Source: Serripes groenlandicus (Eukaryota > Mollusca > Bivalvia > Cardiida > Cardiidae). Taken from it: a DNA stretch of 64,000 nucleotides. Both the position numbers and the translations under genes were made by a program. Positions 1-11,105 of the stretch are shown here, piece after piece (the stretch's first letter is position 1; the number at the start of each line of letters is the position of its first letter). The stretch lies in the NCBI GenBank assembly GCA_031761405.1, contig JASEVX010000010.1, forward strand, positions 26,835,047 to 26,899,046, written 5' to 3'. The notes under the pieces were generated by a model that was not told where the DNA came from, ran no database searches, and was given only the letters and a program-made list of their open reading frames with translations.

Positions 1-741
1 TCTCCAATTGAATTAATGATATCATCAATTCAATTGGAGAGCTCTCTAATTGATTTGCAGACCTCTCTAATTCAATTGAAGATATCTCCAAATCAACAAT
101 TCATTTGTTGCTCTCACTAATTGAATTAGAGAGCTCTCCAAATCAATTGGAGATATCTTTAATTCAATTAGAGAGAGCAACAAATGAATTGGAGATATCT
201 CCAATTCTTCCAAATTAAACATATCCATAATTGATTTGGAGATATCTCCAATTGAATTGCAGAGCTCTCCAATTGATTTGAAGATATCTCTAATTGATTT
301 GGAGATATCTTCAATTAAGTTGATTTGGAGATATCTTCAATTGAATTAGAGAGCTCTCCAATACAATTGAAGAGCTCTTCAATTGAATTAATGATATCAT
401 CAATTCAATTGGAGAGCTCTTCAAATATTTGAGTTTATGTAGATTTGCGTTCACTCTTCAAATATTTAGAGAGCTCTTCAAATAATTAGAGAGCTCTCCA
501 ATTGAATTACTGATATCATCAATTCAATTGGAGATCTCTTTAATTGATTTGCAGACCTCTCTAATTCAATTGAAGATATCTCCAAATCAACAATTCATTT
601 GTTGCTCTCACTAATTGAATTAGAGAGCTCTCCAAATCAATTGGAGATATCTTTAATTCAATTAGAGAGAGCAACAAATGAATTGAAGATATCTCCAATT
701 CTTCCAAATTAAACATATCCATAATTGATTTGGAGATATAT
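1..741. repeat. AT-rich minisatellite, 21-bp unit, with higher-order duplication
   Basis: The stretch is built from variants of a 21-bp unit of the form GATATCTCCAATTGATTTGGA, seen most cleanly around 240-320, where three units follow in perfect register. Units combine the palindromes GATATC, GAGCTC and CAATTG, so the array can fold locally. A segment of about 230 bp near the left edge recurs with few changes 494 bp further right (for example GCAGACCTCTCTAATTC at 57 and again at 551). The 21-bp period equals seven codons, so spurious open frames appear on both strands; I do not regard these as genes. The array runs off the left edge. Confidence 0.85.
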
Positions 742-786
742 ACCTCTATACCACTGAAACGGAATGTGTCGGCCCTGATTAGCATA
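742..786. repeat. Fragment of the CCGTTCC-GCGAGAAAACC foldback family
   Basis: CCTCTATACCACTGAAACGGAATGTGTCGGCC-type sequence matches the internal part of the foldback elements near 5.2, 18.8, 52.3, 56.3 and 58.1 kb. Only about 45 bp remain, followed by a short GT run. Confidence 0.5.
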
Positions 787-905
787 TGTGTGTGTGTGTG
801 TTGTGTAGTATCGTACGAGGACCATTAGGATATCAATAAGGCAATCAGAAACTCAAGCGGAGAAACTAGAATACTACTTGACAATATTGACATTATCCTG
901 ACCAT

Positions 906-1245
906 GGGGGGGGGGGGGGGGGGGGGGGGGGGTGTCATGAATTATGCAAGAAAGAACTCGCCAGGCGAAAATGGTTATCGTCGTTTTGGACCAAATCAGG
1001 ACCGGACAATCGGTGTTTAGCATTCTCTACTTTCACTTTCAAACAAGGTCAAAATACTAAAAGTGATTAAATCAATAATTTCCAGTGCATCCTATTCACA
1101 TTTACAATGTATTTAAACTCAATGTCATATATTCAATACATTCTGGTCATGGTATACACTCATTTCTTCGCAAACAAAGTTTCTTTTAGGGACTACTTGG
1201 ATCAGCATGGCAGCGGATGTATTTGGCGTAATTTGACCTCCAATG
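906..1245 (+). mobile_element. Dispersed repeat beginning with a 27-base G run
   Basis: A run of 27 G (906-932) is followed by about 310 bp that recur elsewhere: partial plus-strand copies near 6160-6300 and 8170-8320, and an inverted copy at 11985-12319 that ends in 20 C. Shared blocks include ATTATGCAAGAAAGAA just inside the G run and GTATTTGGCGTAATTTGA at the far end. The homopolymer sits at the same end in both full copies, so it belongs to the element. No coding capacity or recognisable class. Confidence 0.6.
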
Positions 1246-1410
1246 GCTTTCTGTCTTTTGCTGCAGCTCTTACATTATTCCAGCTTATCCAACATCTCTG
1301 ATTTTGGCATACCTCGTGCAATTTTCCCTTCAGGCGCCCATCCTTAATTCTGCAAGACAGTCATTCTCACCTTCTTTCCCCAGAATGTGGCCAACCCATG
1401 TCCATTTGTT

Positions 1411-1673
1411 ATGCCCCCGGAATCACCGATTCGGTGGGCATCTAGTTGTTGGCCTGTCTGTCTGTCTGTCTGTCTCTTTGTCTGTCTGTCGAAAAAAACT
1501 TTAACCTTGATCACTACTTTTGAACCATAACAGGTACGGCTACCATATTTCACATGTGTATTCCTTGTGACATGACCTTTCTGTCAGTACCAACATTTTG
1601 TTGACCTTGCGACCTTGACCTTTGACCTAGATGTTGCCATTCGGGGGCATCAGTGTTTCACAAACACATCTTG
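1411..1673 (+). mobile_element. Compact Helentron-like non-autonomous element (ATGCCCCCG family)
   Basis: The left end ATGCCCCCGGAAT follows TT. A TGTC microsatellite lies at 1455-1490. The near-perfect inverted motif ATTCGGGGGCAT lies near the right end, followed by the hairpin GTGTTT-CAC-AAACAC, then ATCTTG and TT in the flank. At 263 bp it is the smallest complete example of the terminal grammar seen through the window, and it lacks the internal long-unit array. The class is inferred from published Helentron/HINE architecture; the ends are read directly. Confidence 0.6.
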
Positions 1674-1877
1674 TTTCTTCTGATCTCATTGCTGATGGTA
1701 TTTAAGCCAGATCTTTCGTCTACCTCACTGTTGGATGTTCCTTGGTACAATCTTAATCTAATTATTTTCCCCAAGCATAGAAATGCAGGTTTGTGTCAAG
1801 GTTTATTTCCAAAGGAATGATTTTAAATTTTGAGCCATTTTTGTATTGAAATAATAGGGAGATCCTTCATATTTTAA

Positions 1878-2071
1878 TATTTTCCCACATCAACAAATCT
1901 GCAGCAGACGACTTTGAAAACATAGTGACAAAAACCTGAAAAATCTTCATAAAAGATAACTTAATTGTTAAATGAAGTTGAAAGCATTATGATCAACATT
2001 TGGCCACAATATTTTCAAAAGTCGTCTGCTGCTATCGCGTCAACATGCGTCTGCATGTGGGAAAGGGTGAA
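1878..2071. mobile_element. TTAA-type MITE, CCCTTTCCCAC family (degenerate)
   Basis: TTTCCCACAT near 1881 and ATGTGGGAAAGGG near 2055 are inverted. Inside them GCAGCAGACGACTTTGAAAAC and its complement form the second arm. The flanking TTAA sites are not intact in this copy. Confidence 0.6.
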
Positions 2072-2354
2072 GGGACATGGAAAACTCTAGCTAGGTGACA
2101 CGACCCTGATATTGACCTAGTTTAATACTTAATTCATATGTACATCGTATTTATAGCTAATATTTAAACAAAGGACAATACCAGGTCACCTTTGTCGAGT
2201 ACTACTTGGATCCAGTGTTTATAGACCGTGGTGAAAATAAATGCTTAACAGAAGAACTAAACACCCAAGTTTGAACTTCTCACACGCTAACAATACAAGT
2301 TGAACTTACTCACGATCCGCTTAACTTGTTACCTAGGATAAGACCACGGTATTT

Positions 2355-2566
2355 TAGTTAATTAATTGATTGGGGTTTAACGCCGTTTTTCGACAATATT
2401 AGTCACACTATTGTACAGCGGCCATTTCACCTCCCCCTGTGTTACCTGACTGGCCCACACTAGTACTCCACTTAACAGTCTTTCAAAGTAACTGACCCAG
2501 TCGGAGATTGAACCAGCGACTCCCCGCACCCAAGACAGACAAACTCGAGGCTGTTTAATGGCCAAT
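2355..2566 (-). mobile_element. tRNA-derived SINE, minus strand
   Basis: Read on the minus strand, a pol III B-box-like GGTTCAATC occurs near the head. It is followed by a body containing AGTACTAGTGTGGGCCAG and a tail AACGGCGTTAAACCCCAATC. The order and the wording of body and tail match the better-preserved SINE at 29383-29623 (AGTACTGGTGTGGGAAAGCC, AGCGGCGTTTAACTCC). Probably an old copy. Confidence 0.6.
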
Positions 2567-2885
2567 ACAGTTGATGATCGGTTTGTACATATACCTGCTC
2601 GTCATGACTAGTTAGGTATGATTGTCATAAATAGCTTGAAAGCTTCGACTCAGTTCAGTCTGTATGTATGCGCAGGGTAATCTGAAACTACATCGATTAC
2701 AAATTCCTGAATTTTGGTTGTCTTTGGGCACAGCTCAAACGTATTCGTCTACGGAAAACAGACCTGTTTGACTTGTCACTGGACGAACGTTTGAATATAG
2801 GTTACTGTAAATGCTTTTTCAATGATATTTCTAATGTATGTTAAGATCACTTAAGTATCTTAGTTCATATGTTAAAAAGTGTGCT

Positions 2886-3111
2886 TTAACCCTTTCCCAC
2901 ATATAGGCGCATTCTGATGCCTCTGCAGTAGACAACTTTTGAAAACATCAGTACAAAAGTAGAAATTGCTCAAAGCAAACAATTTCTCTTTTTGCCACAA
3001 TCTTAACTCTTTTCGGTAATTATACCTACATTTATAGGGCTTTTCCGTGTGTTTGCCTAGATACCTTCAAATTTGTCTACTGTAGATTTGTTGTAGGTGG
3101 GAAAGGGTTAA
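2886..3111. mobile_element. TTAA-type MITE, CCCTTTCCCAC family (complete)
   Basis: TTAA (2886-2889) is followed by CCCTTTCCCAC, and the right end reads GTGGGAAAGGG followed by TTAA (3108-3111). The 218-bp body folds back on itself through CTGCAGTAGAC/GTCTACTGTAG arms and an inner pair around AAATTGCTC. TTAA target sites are typical of piggyBac and Kolobok elements; which one is not determined. Confidence 0.75.
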
Positions 3112-3331
3112 AGGTAAAATGAAAGTAAAATCCATGCCTTGACGGGTAAACCCCTTTGAGATTTTGTCAGGTTTTCCCCCTTCAACCTGTTCTTGTGCTC
3201 AATATGTTACACCACTATGTATCTGCTGATAGGAATTTGGCAATAGAATAATGCTCTCTTTGAACCATACAAATGCTAACATGAAAGATGCAGTATAAAA
3301 TAAAAGCGCCTTTTGTTTGTTTATTTTGCAG

Positions 3332-3439
3332 AGGTTAATTCTAACCTTGGCATACCAAATGATGCAAGTTTGAAAGTTAATTATTTATATTCACAAAAGA
3401 CAAAGTGTCAATCTTGTTACTACAATCAAACAAACAAAA
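3332..3439 (+). CDS. Candidate internal exon (phase 1-1) of the vWA surface-protein gene
   Basis: A pyrimidine-rich tract and TTTTGCAG lead into 108 nt open in the frame (G)AG-GTT-AAT and ending AAAA|GTATAT. The reading begins VNSNLGIPNDASLKVNYLY and includes a CQSC pair and an N-glycosylation sequon (NQT). Start and end phases are both 1, matching the confirmed downstream exons and suiting an extracellular module. No domain is recognised. A MITE starts 11 bp after the donor. Without transcript evidence this could be a chance open stretch; the phase match is the main support. Confidence 0.4.
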
Positions 3440-3450
3440 GTATATACATA

Positions 3451-3687
3451 TCGAGGGCTTGGCGTGAAACGGTTGCAACTAAAAACCTATTTTGAAAACC
3501 CTGGTTTAGGGGTAATTTTGGCCCCTTTGTAAACAATGCAAATTTAGGTGCCATTGCTCAGAACGAGCAATGGCACCTAAATTTCCATTGTTTACCAAGG
3601 AAAATTAGTTAACGCTTATAACGAGGTGATTAACCTTGTTAAAAAAATACCAATTTGAGTTACAACCGTTTCACGCCAAGCCCTCGA
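3451..3687. mobile_element. Near-perfect palindromic MITE with TA target site
   Basis: The ends TCGAGGGCTTGGCGTGAAAC and its exact complement are flanked by TA on both sides. The core holds a second perfect palindrome around GAGCAATGGCACCTAAATTT. Arm identity is close to complete, which suggests a young insertion. TA duplication points to a Tc1/mariner-type donor (inference). It lies just inside the intron next to the candidate exon donor at 3440. Confidence 0.75.
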
Positions 3688-3981
3688 TATTAAAGTTTTC
3701 CTTATTAAAGGTCGTCTACTGCAGTGGCATCAGAAAGCATATTGGAAAAGATCAAAAGAAACCATACATTGAACAAAAATATATAAGTAAATATAACATT
3801 CCACACCTATCTCGAATTTCGTGACGTTCAATCCCGGATTTACCAGTTTACCGAACACACGACACTGTACATAGATATGTTACTCGGTTTCACGTGACAA
3901 AAGTGGATTCCTCTCCCCTATGCAGGTTTATCGCGATTGCATTCCGATTGATATGCATGTGTACGTGTCAACGCAATATCA

Positions 3982-4183
3982 TCAACCCTTTGCCACATAC
4001 AGCAAAACTGCTGCAGTCGATTTTGTAAACATCTTGGCAAAAGTACATCTCTATTAATGTAGTTGAAAACATTATGACAAAATGAGATTTTTTTTATTAT
4101 GAGCAATTTCTCCTTTTGTCACAATGCTTTCCAAAGTCGTCTGCTGCAGAGGCGTCTGTATGTTGTAAACAGTAAAGGGTTAA
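3982..4183. mobile_element. TTAA-type MITE, CCCTTTCCCAC family
   Basis: The left end TCAACCCTTTGCCACATAC and right end GTAAAGGGTTAA are inverted, with CTGCTGCAG and GTCGTCTGCTGCAG arms inside. The left TTAA is mutated to TCAA. Confidence 0.6.
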
Positions 4184-4195
4184 AACCAGACCAAA

Positions 4196-4312
4196 ATACT
4201 TCATTATGTCACACCCCAAATCAGGTTGAAATGTCTGCCTTGTCCAGAAAACAACGTGATACAATTAAAAATATGTTGAAGGCGGCGTAAAACATAAACC
4301 AATCAACAAATA
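4196..4312 (+). repeat. SINE tail remnant
   Basis: CACCCCAAATCAGG and the closing TTGAAGGCGGCGTAAAACATAAACC resemble the tail of the SINE at 29383-29623. No promoter boxes remain. Confidence 0.35.
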
Positions 4313-4489
4313 AAATGTATACACTACAGTGATTTTCTATTTGAAATGACTTTAATATATATAAACCTGTATTGAAGTGATGTTAAAACTTGATCAATTA
4401 TAACGATTCTATTTATATTTAGTTCCACCCTTTATAGATGATTCAATTGAATATCATTTTCAGAAGAAGAAGTGTTTGATCATTTTCAA

Positions 4490-4645
4490 CATGCAGACCC
4501 TTATTGATGCACATGCATCAGTCGATTTCTATTGTTGGAAACAAAAGGAGAAAATGATCATCATGAGACATTTATCCCTATTATAAGTATTCTTAAGTTT
4601 AGCTAAGATTTTTTTCTAAAGTCGTCTGCTGCATATTTACTGTAT
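4490..4645. repeat. Partial CCCTTTCCCAC-family MITE
   Basis: AAACAAAAGGAGAAAATGATC and AAAGTCGTCTGCTGCAT, the inner arms of the family, are present. Both outer termini are eroded. The following ~480 bp of intron hold nothing recognisable. Confidence 0.4.
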
Positions 4646-5126
4646 GCATGTACGGGAAACACTGTGCATCACAATGAATGAACGTAGAGGTCGAAATCTT
4701 AACCTTGACACGTCAGAGAACGAGTTAACGTTGGCATTACCTAGGAAACGAAGTAATATAACTGAAATACTGCTGGAAAAGGCGTAAAATAACTCATTTA
4801 TTTTGTTGAGAAGAAAGTTTAAATTGAGATAATACACACTCCGTAACCGTAAACATAAAGAACGTGTATATATATAGATCTATTTTTAAGTGTATGGCAA
4901 AACCACTAGTCTCTGACGTATTATGACTCATGACTCATGACTTCTGAACCACACAGTGTCTTTTATTACAGTGTGCGAATACTGGGATATGATATGAATC
5001 AGATTGATTTTGACTTTTGATACAGTCAAAATATAAAATTGCATTCTACAACATAAACCTGGACTATGTTAGAACAGGAAGGGATGACTGTCGCTGTTAA
5101 TTTATTACCTTTTCTTCTTTTTCCAG

Positions 5127-5153
5127 CTACTGCTGCGACTGCACAGATCGAAG
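5127..5153 (+). CDS. Candidate 27-nt micro-exon (phase 1-1)
   Basis: A strong pyrimidine tract ending TTTTTCCAG and a consensus donor GAAG|GTGAGA bracket 27 nt that read TAATAQIE in phase 1, with both boundaries phase 1. Its phases allow it to join the candidate exon at 3.3 kb to the vWA exon at 12.4 kb without breaking frame. An Ala/Thr-rich linker would be plausible between a signal or short N-terminal module and the vWA domain. Very short exons also arise by chance, so support rests on the two good splice sites and the phase. Confidence 0.4.
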
Positions 5154-5168
5154 GTGAGATTTAAATTT

Positions 5169-5450
5169 ACATATAATTGAGCAGTTTCACGAGAAATCAA
5201 ACATTGTGGACTCTGCATAAAGTATCGACCCGAATCGGCCAAAGCATGCCTCGCAGGCTAATCCGGGCAGACACTTTTTCGACTTCTGTGTTTTTTCTGT
5301 TTCAGGAATCATTACACTAAACCTTTATCCCCCTGAGACGGAAACTGTCGGCCCAGATTAGCCTGTGCGGTCTGCGCAGGCTTATCTGGGACGAAACATT
5401 ACGCAGCGTTCATAATGTTGGTTTTCTCGTGGAATGGCTCAATTATATCA
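5169..5450. mobile_element. Foldback element, CCGTTCC-GCGAGAAAACC family
   Basis: GAGCAGTTTCACGAGAAATC at the left and GTTTTCTCGTGGAATGGCTC at the right are inverted. The interior carries GGACTCTGCATAAAGTATCG, CTGTTTCAGGAATCATTAC and GAGACGGAAACTGTCGGCCC, shared with copies at 18.8, 52.3, 56.3 and 58.1 kb. The element is intronic. Confidence 0.65.
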
Positions 5451-5520
5451 TTTCTATAATTTAATGGATTTGTTTGTTTTGAATATATTTTAAAGCAGCT
5501 GATCAAGCTTTTTCTATGGG

Positions 5521-5531
5521 GAGTGTGTGTG

Positions 5532-5567
<36 letters not shown>
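5521..5567. repeat. GT microsatellite
   Basis: GTGTGT repeated about 20 times with one TTA interruption. The following stretch, about 5570-6155, contains no recognisable feature. Confidence 0.9.
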
Positions 5568-6154
5568 GCTGTGCCACGGTATTTCGGTTGGTAGCATCGC
5601 GGGGTCAATCCTAGTGTTGTGAGTATAAACATTCTTTCCGACCTTTGACAAAAGTCAAGAGACAGATGTCATTTGTCTTTCACCAATGGGCTAACAGTTT
5701 ATGTGGAAAACTAGCCAGTTGCTTGGAAAAATTGTTATATTGAGACATGGTTTGAGAAAGCCAGGAAACACATGGATTGGTTTTTAGTCGAGTTCACTTT
5801 TAAAGCAATTAAACCGAACTATTGTGGTCGAAACGATTTTAACGGATGTTGACCGTACAGTCTTCAGAAAAAAGTGTGCATTGTAAAATAGTTCACACTA
5901 ATTCTTATTGAATACTCAAACCAGCAAATATCATGTGTGGTGTGAATAACTTCGTAATTACGCAGTTGCTGTTGAAAACGTACCTCTGGAAACATACGTA
6001 TTTATTGTATTGATTCCGTAGATAATATTGGATACATCAAATAAATTCCTCCTTTGTTTCCATGTACATCAACCATTTTCTCAGGTAGAACATCCCTATA
6101 TAATTGAAAAGAGTTATATCTAAGCTTTAAAACAATCCAAAGAAAATAGGGGAC

Positions 6155-6300
6155 CATGCATTGCTAGTATGCAAGAAAGAATTCACCCTGCGAAAATGGT
6201 TAACGTCTTTTTGGACGAAATCGGGCTGTGAGTAAACTTTTTTTTCACATTTCTCTACTTTCATTTTCTAACAAGGTCAAAATACTAATCAAAGTACTGA
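6155..6300 (+). repeat. Partial copy of the poly-G dispersed repeat
   Basis: AGGGGACCATGCATTG is followed by TATGCAAGAAAGAATTC and a region matching 945-1060. The G run is only four bases here. Downstream to about 6970 the DNA is AT-rich and featureless. Confidence 0.5.
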
Positions 6301-6973
6301 AGTACTGAAGGTAGAATTGCGATCGTTTAAGAAGAGATACAGAAGTGCATATATGAATATTTATTTTACAAAATGTTGACGAACAGACAGACGGAGAGAC
6401 AGACATCGCCAATCTATAGACCGGAATTGCTAGAGCAGCCAATCCGGCCAAAAATAAAAAAAAATCATCAATTTTAGCAGTAAAATCCTGCCAAGAAGTA
6501 ATGAATTGAGAAAAAAATGTGCTGAGAGGTCCATAATTTCAAACATGCTAAGATTTGGTCTGTGCAATGAATGTACAAATTGAAAAATGTATTGTTGACA
6601 TGTATTTTCTACACCATCATTGTAATGTTGTTTATCATAAATAAAATTATTCCTTTTTTTAAATAAACTTTTAATCAAAATGTGTCTCAGTGTTGTCTTC
6701 TTCAGCAGTTTGACAGAAACAAAGCCTAAATCTGAAATTGTGTCAATGTGTTATTTGTCAACTCTGTCCCATAAGTTTTGCTTGTGATTTGAACTCTCAT
6801 AAAAAAAGCACGGAAAGGGACAACTTTCCCAACTTTGATTAGATATGTTTTCAATTAAATTGTAAAAAATATTTTTCTTGTTTTTTGAAAGTTTTGTCAT
6901 TATTATTTAAGACGGACATTATATACTAGAATAGCCAACTGACTATCATTTGAAAAAAGTGTTTCTTATTTAA

Positions 6974-7196
6974 ACCTTTCCCACTTGCATACGTAATTGC
7001 AGCCGACGACTTTTGAAAACATTGCAGAATAAGAAATTACTCATAACAAGCTTTCTCCTTTTGCAACCATCTTTTCAACTATATTCAATGATTACACTTC
7101 CAATAAATGTGATTTTCTGTATCTTTGCTCAGATTTTTTTAATTCGTCTGCTGCAGAGTTTTTATATTGTGGGGTGGGTTGTGATTTGTTAAAGGG
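6974..7196. mobile_element. TTAA-type MITE, CCCTTTCCCAC family (degenerate)
   Basis: AAACCTTTCCCACTTGC at the left, GCAGCCGACGACTTTTGAAAAC inside, and ATTCGTCTGCTGCAGAG near the right are family landmarks. The right terminus is rearranged. Confidence 0.5.
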
Positions 7197-7620
7197 CAAG
7201 CAGGATTGGAATTGAGTGTTGCAGTTATCCTAATGAAACACTCGCCTGCCTGTGCATGTTTTAGCTTAACTTAACTTGTTAATGTTCTTTCCATCATCAA
7301 CATAGTCATCGGTTAGTAATCAACTCTATGAACGAAATAATCGCGTCAAAATCTTGAATCGCGTCAAAATCATAACGAACAAACTGTCAAAATCTAATTT
7401 TGAACTGTGTAATACACATTTAGAATAAAAGGATGAATCAGTTATGTTGTAACAACCAATATCCGCGGGTCATTTACCTGATTTTGGCCGAAAGAAATGA
7501 TCGATTTCTTGCAAGATTTATTCGTTATTCGTTCTGCCTATTATAATCAAAGTATTCTAAACGCTTTATAAACAAGTGATTTAAAGCCCTCAAATCATTT
7601 GATGAAATTTGTTTCTTTAG

Positions 7621-7760
7621 ACGCGGACCTTGTCGAAAGCACCTATCCAAAATGCAAGTCATCGTTAATCGTTGTCGAAGGAATAGATGGACTGAGAGAA
7701 AGAGAAAGAAAAGGCTTAGCAATGCATACTATCTTTATGAATAAGGACATGAACGAATAT
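7621..7760 (+). other. Open stretch behind a splice acceptor, possible exon
   Basis: TTTGTTTCTTTAG precedes a phase-1 frame starting ADLVESTYPKCKSSLIVVEG and open to a stop near 7780. No good phase-1 donor is visible; candidate donors (ATC|GTTAAT, TAT|GTATGG) give phases that do not match neighbouring exons. It could be an alternative or terminal exon of the vWA gene or a chance frame. I do not include it in the gene model. Confidence 0.2.
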
Positions 7761-8169
7761 GTATGGACTAGCGCCTAGAATTTCGTACTAGCCGATCCTT
7801 CATTCCACTCGCTAATGCTAGCGGGCGAGTGCATGTTTACATCTCTGCCGAGAGTAAAAAAAGGGTTACAATTTACAAAGGGTAATTGCGCGGTGCAGTG
7901 CTATATTGGCGTAGTGATATCTAAATAATTGTGTACACTTTAAATATGATATTTACACTTACAAGACTTGTTATTTTCTATTATAAGCTTGAATAATCGG
8001 ATTTTTTTTCGTTACTCTATGTTTGCTTTTGTGAGCATTCGTAAATTAGTCAAACCAAAAATTGCACTTAATTGTTGGTGGTGAAGGGCATATACATCAC
8101 GTGACTTCAAACTCACTATGACTATGGCAGCCTCTGCGCATGCGCAAGTCTACCAAAAATGATCTAATC

Positions 8170-8720
8170 ATTCATTTCCAATGCATCCTATACATATTTT
8201 CAATGCATTCTGGTGAAGGTATACACTCATTTCGTTGCAAACAAAGGTTTATTTAGGGACTATTTGTCTGTAGATCAGCATGGCCGCAGATGTATTTGGC
8301 GTAATTTGACCTTCAAACCATGTAGATTGATAAAGAAAGGCCTGCCAGAGGCGGGACTTTTGTCTCTTATTTTGACTATAACGCACATATAAAAATATTC
8401 TTTTCCGAAAGTGTCAGACTGATTTTCAAAAATAATTAAATACATATTCCTTTTGTGACCATCTACCTGATTCCGTCAAGCCCTGTTGATTGGTCAAAAG
8501 ACATGCTCATCAGGGCTGGGACTGGCTTACGGTTTATGCCCAGCGTTTAAGGTTAAGATAATCATTTCGAACGTAAATAAGGGTCTGATTTTGAAATACC
8601 AACTGGTTCATAAACATTTTCTTGGTGACCTTTTAATTCATATTAATTTGAGAATAGACAGACATCATAGGGTGTGGATTATTTCGCCATGTTGAAGTGG
8701 AGCTATACTGTTCCTCTTGT
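8170..8720 (+). repeat. Partial poly-G repeat followed by old tandem-array element remnant
   Basis: Positions 8170-8320 match the right half of the 906-1245 repeat, ending GTATTTGGCGTAATTTGAC. From 8325 there are degraded units of the GCTCACCTGA-family array (GATTCCGTCAAGCCCTGTTGATTGG, ATTTCGCCATGTTGAAGTGG), with a decayed right end TTCCTCTTGTATT near 8710. A SINE-like GCCGCCGTGATAATATTG fragment lies near 8830. Confidence 0.4.
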
Positions 8721-8934
8721 ATTAACCATAACATGAGTTAGTTTGGTTGGCATGACAAATCACATCGAATAAATCAGGTGAGCGATCGAGTACATGACCC
8801 GGGTGTGTTCGAACTTGGATATGTGAACTGGCCGCCGTGATAATATTGAAAAGTTATTTAAAACGGTGTTAAACCCAAATAATTAGTCAGCAGGGGAGTG
8901 TCACTGACTTGGCAATCGAATACCTCTCGTTTGA

Positions 8935-10791
8935 ACAGCCATTTGGACCAGACTGCGTAGCCAGATACTTTACAAAACGACATCATTGTTCTAGTGACTT
9001 TATTTTATATGAGATTGTTATGAAACTGAACACACACGCTCAACAGCATCGCCTCTTGTACAAGTTCGCATTTCACCGACCTACTTCAAGGGTCAAGGTC
9101 ACAGTGACTATTATACATCTGTATAAAACAACGCTATCGCTCTGACGCCTTTATTGCTTATCAGATGTATATACAAATTAAGGCACATGTTCACAAGCAT
9201 TGCTTCTTGTATTAGTTCGTGTTCATTGATCTAGGTCAAAGTGACTATTATAAGTCTGTTGAGAACGTACTTATAGCTCTAGCGACTTTAATATATATTT
9301 AAACTAATTACAGAGTTTTTGCCCCTTTTTTCCTTTTTCTTGTCCGGAGAATAACTCGAAAATTACTAGATGGAATCTAATAATACTTCATACAATGGTA
9401 AAGAACAATGAGAGAAGGTGCAGTGTACAAGAATCGAAACTCTATTTGAGCTAATAACATATTTATTACCCTTTCTTACTTCTTTCTTGTCCGGAGGATA
9501 ACTTTCATTGCCCGTTCTTACTGTTGTCTTGTCCGGAGAATAACTTTAAAACGAAGGAAGGGAATTTATAAAACTTTATACAATGGTAGAGCACAATGAG
9601 AGAAAGTGCAGTTTGCAAGAACCATAACTCTGTTTTAGCCATTTACTGAGTTATTGCCATTTCTTACTTTTTTCTTGTCCAAAGAATAACTTAAAAACTA
9701 CCATATGGAATTTAATAAAATTTCATACAATGGTAGGGCACAATAAGTGGAATTGCAGTGTACAAGAACCATAACTCTATTTTAGCTAACTATTTCCTAT
9801 CAGTGCGGCGTTCGGGGTATTACTCACATTCAGTGATACCTCTAGTTTCTTGTCGGATTGCTATTAAATTGGACACACGTTCAGCAGCATTGCCTCTTGT
9901 GCAAGATTGGGTTTCACTATCCTAGGTTAAAGGTCACGACCACAGTGACTTTTACATGCCTTTACGATACGATGTCATCGCTCTAGCGACTTTATGTCAT
10001 ATCCGATTGTTATGAGACTGAACACCAGGATCGCTTCTTGTACTAGTTTGCATTTCACGACATAGATCAATTATACGTCTGTACGAAACGACATTATCGC
10101 TAATGCTACTTTATTTCTGCTCCGACTGTCATTAAACTTAAACCATATGTTCACAAGCATCGCCTCTTATACAAGTTCCCATTCCACCTTCTTAGGTCAA
10201 AGGTCAAGGTCACAGTGACTATAATGTGTTTGTACAACACTATGTCATCAGTAGCAGTTTTATTTGTGGACATAATTCCTTCATACTTCATACACCGGTT
10301 TATTTAACTTCATACACTCGAGTATTGTCAAGTGAGCTTAGTAAAGTTCTCGTTTTACAGAGCTAGGTCAGAGGTCGATGTCATAGTGACTATAACATGT
10401 ATGAAATGACTTTTATTTATGGACATTCCTCCATACTTCATACACCGGTTTATTTTACTTCATTCGCTGTTCTTTTTTGTCAAGTGAGCTTGAATGGATT
10501 CCAGTTTCACGGACCAAGGTCAATTGTCAAAGGTCAAAGTCACAGTGACTATAATATGTCTGTATGAAAAGACTTTGTTGCTCTAGAACTTTCGTTTAGG
10601 GACAGAATTCCTCCATACTTCATACACCGGTTTATTTGACTTCATACACTGTTTTTTTTGTCAAGTGAGCTTGGACAGGTTTCCGTTTCACTGACCTCTA
10701 GGTTAATTGTCAAAGGTCATGATCACAATAACTATAATACATCTGTACGTAACGACTTTGCGAGGGATTTGTATCGTCTGCGATGCTCTTG
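8935..10791 (+). mobile_element. Tandem-array Helentron-like element with a second element inside it
   Basis: Units of about 150-170 bp repeat the words CAAGGTCACAGTGACTATAA, CATCGCCTCTTGTACAAGTT and CATACACCGG. The right end shows a hairpin GTATCG-TCTG-CGATGC followed by TCTTG (to 10791) and TTT. Between about 9305 and 9844 a different array, with units around TTTCTTGTCCGGAGAATAAC, interrupts the first. It ends in its own hairpin GGTATTACT...AGTGATACC followed by TCTAG. The left end of the outer element is not clear. Confidence 0.5.
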
Positions 10792-11105
10792 TTTCTTGAT
10801 ATGTACACTTAAGCGGAAATAACCTAAACTGTCTTAAATGTAGTCTTCTCTAATTTTCTTTTTCCTTAATGCGACATGTGTTAATCCTTTGGTCGTTTAC
10901 TAAATATAAATTTATGAACTTAATAAGTAATGAGCAATCTCATTGGTCAGTTGTAGCTTCTGCATTTCACTCATTTTCTTACACATTTAACATCAACGTG
11001 AAGTAGCACATGCTTGCTAATTTGTGACCAGACCTTGAAATCAGGGAACATATTGAAAATAGTTATAGTTGATAATATTAGCAGAGATTACTCATAATAC
11101 ACCCT

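Noticed and set aside
561..785. 74-codon frame on the minus strand with Leu/Ile/Ser-rich repeats
   Set aside because: It is a translation of the 21-bp minisatellite, whose period is divisible by three; no start context, splice site or homology.
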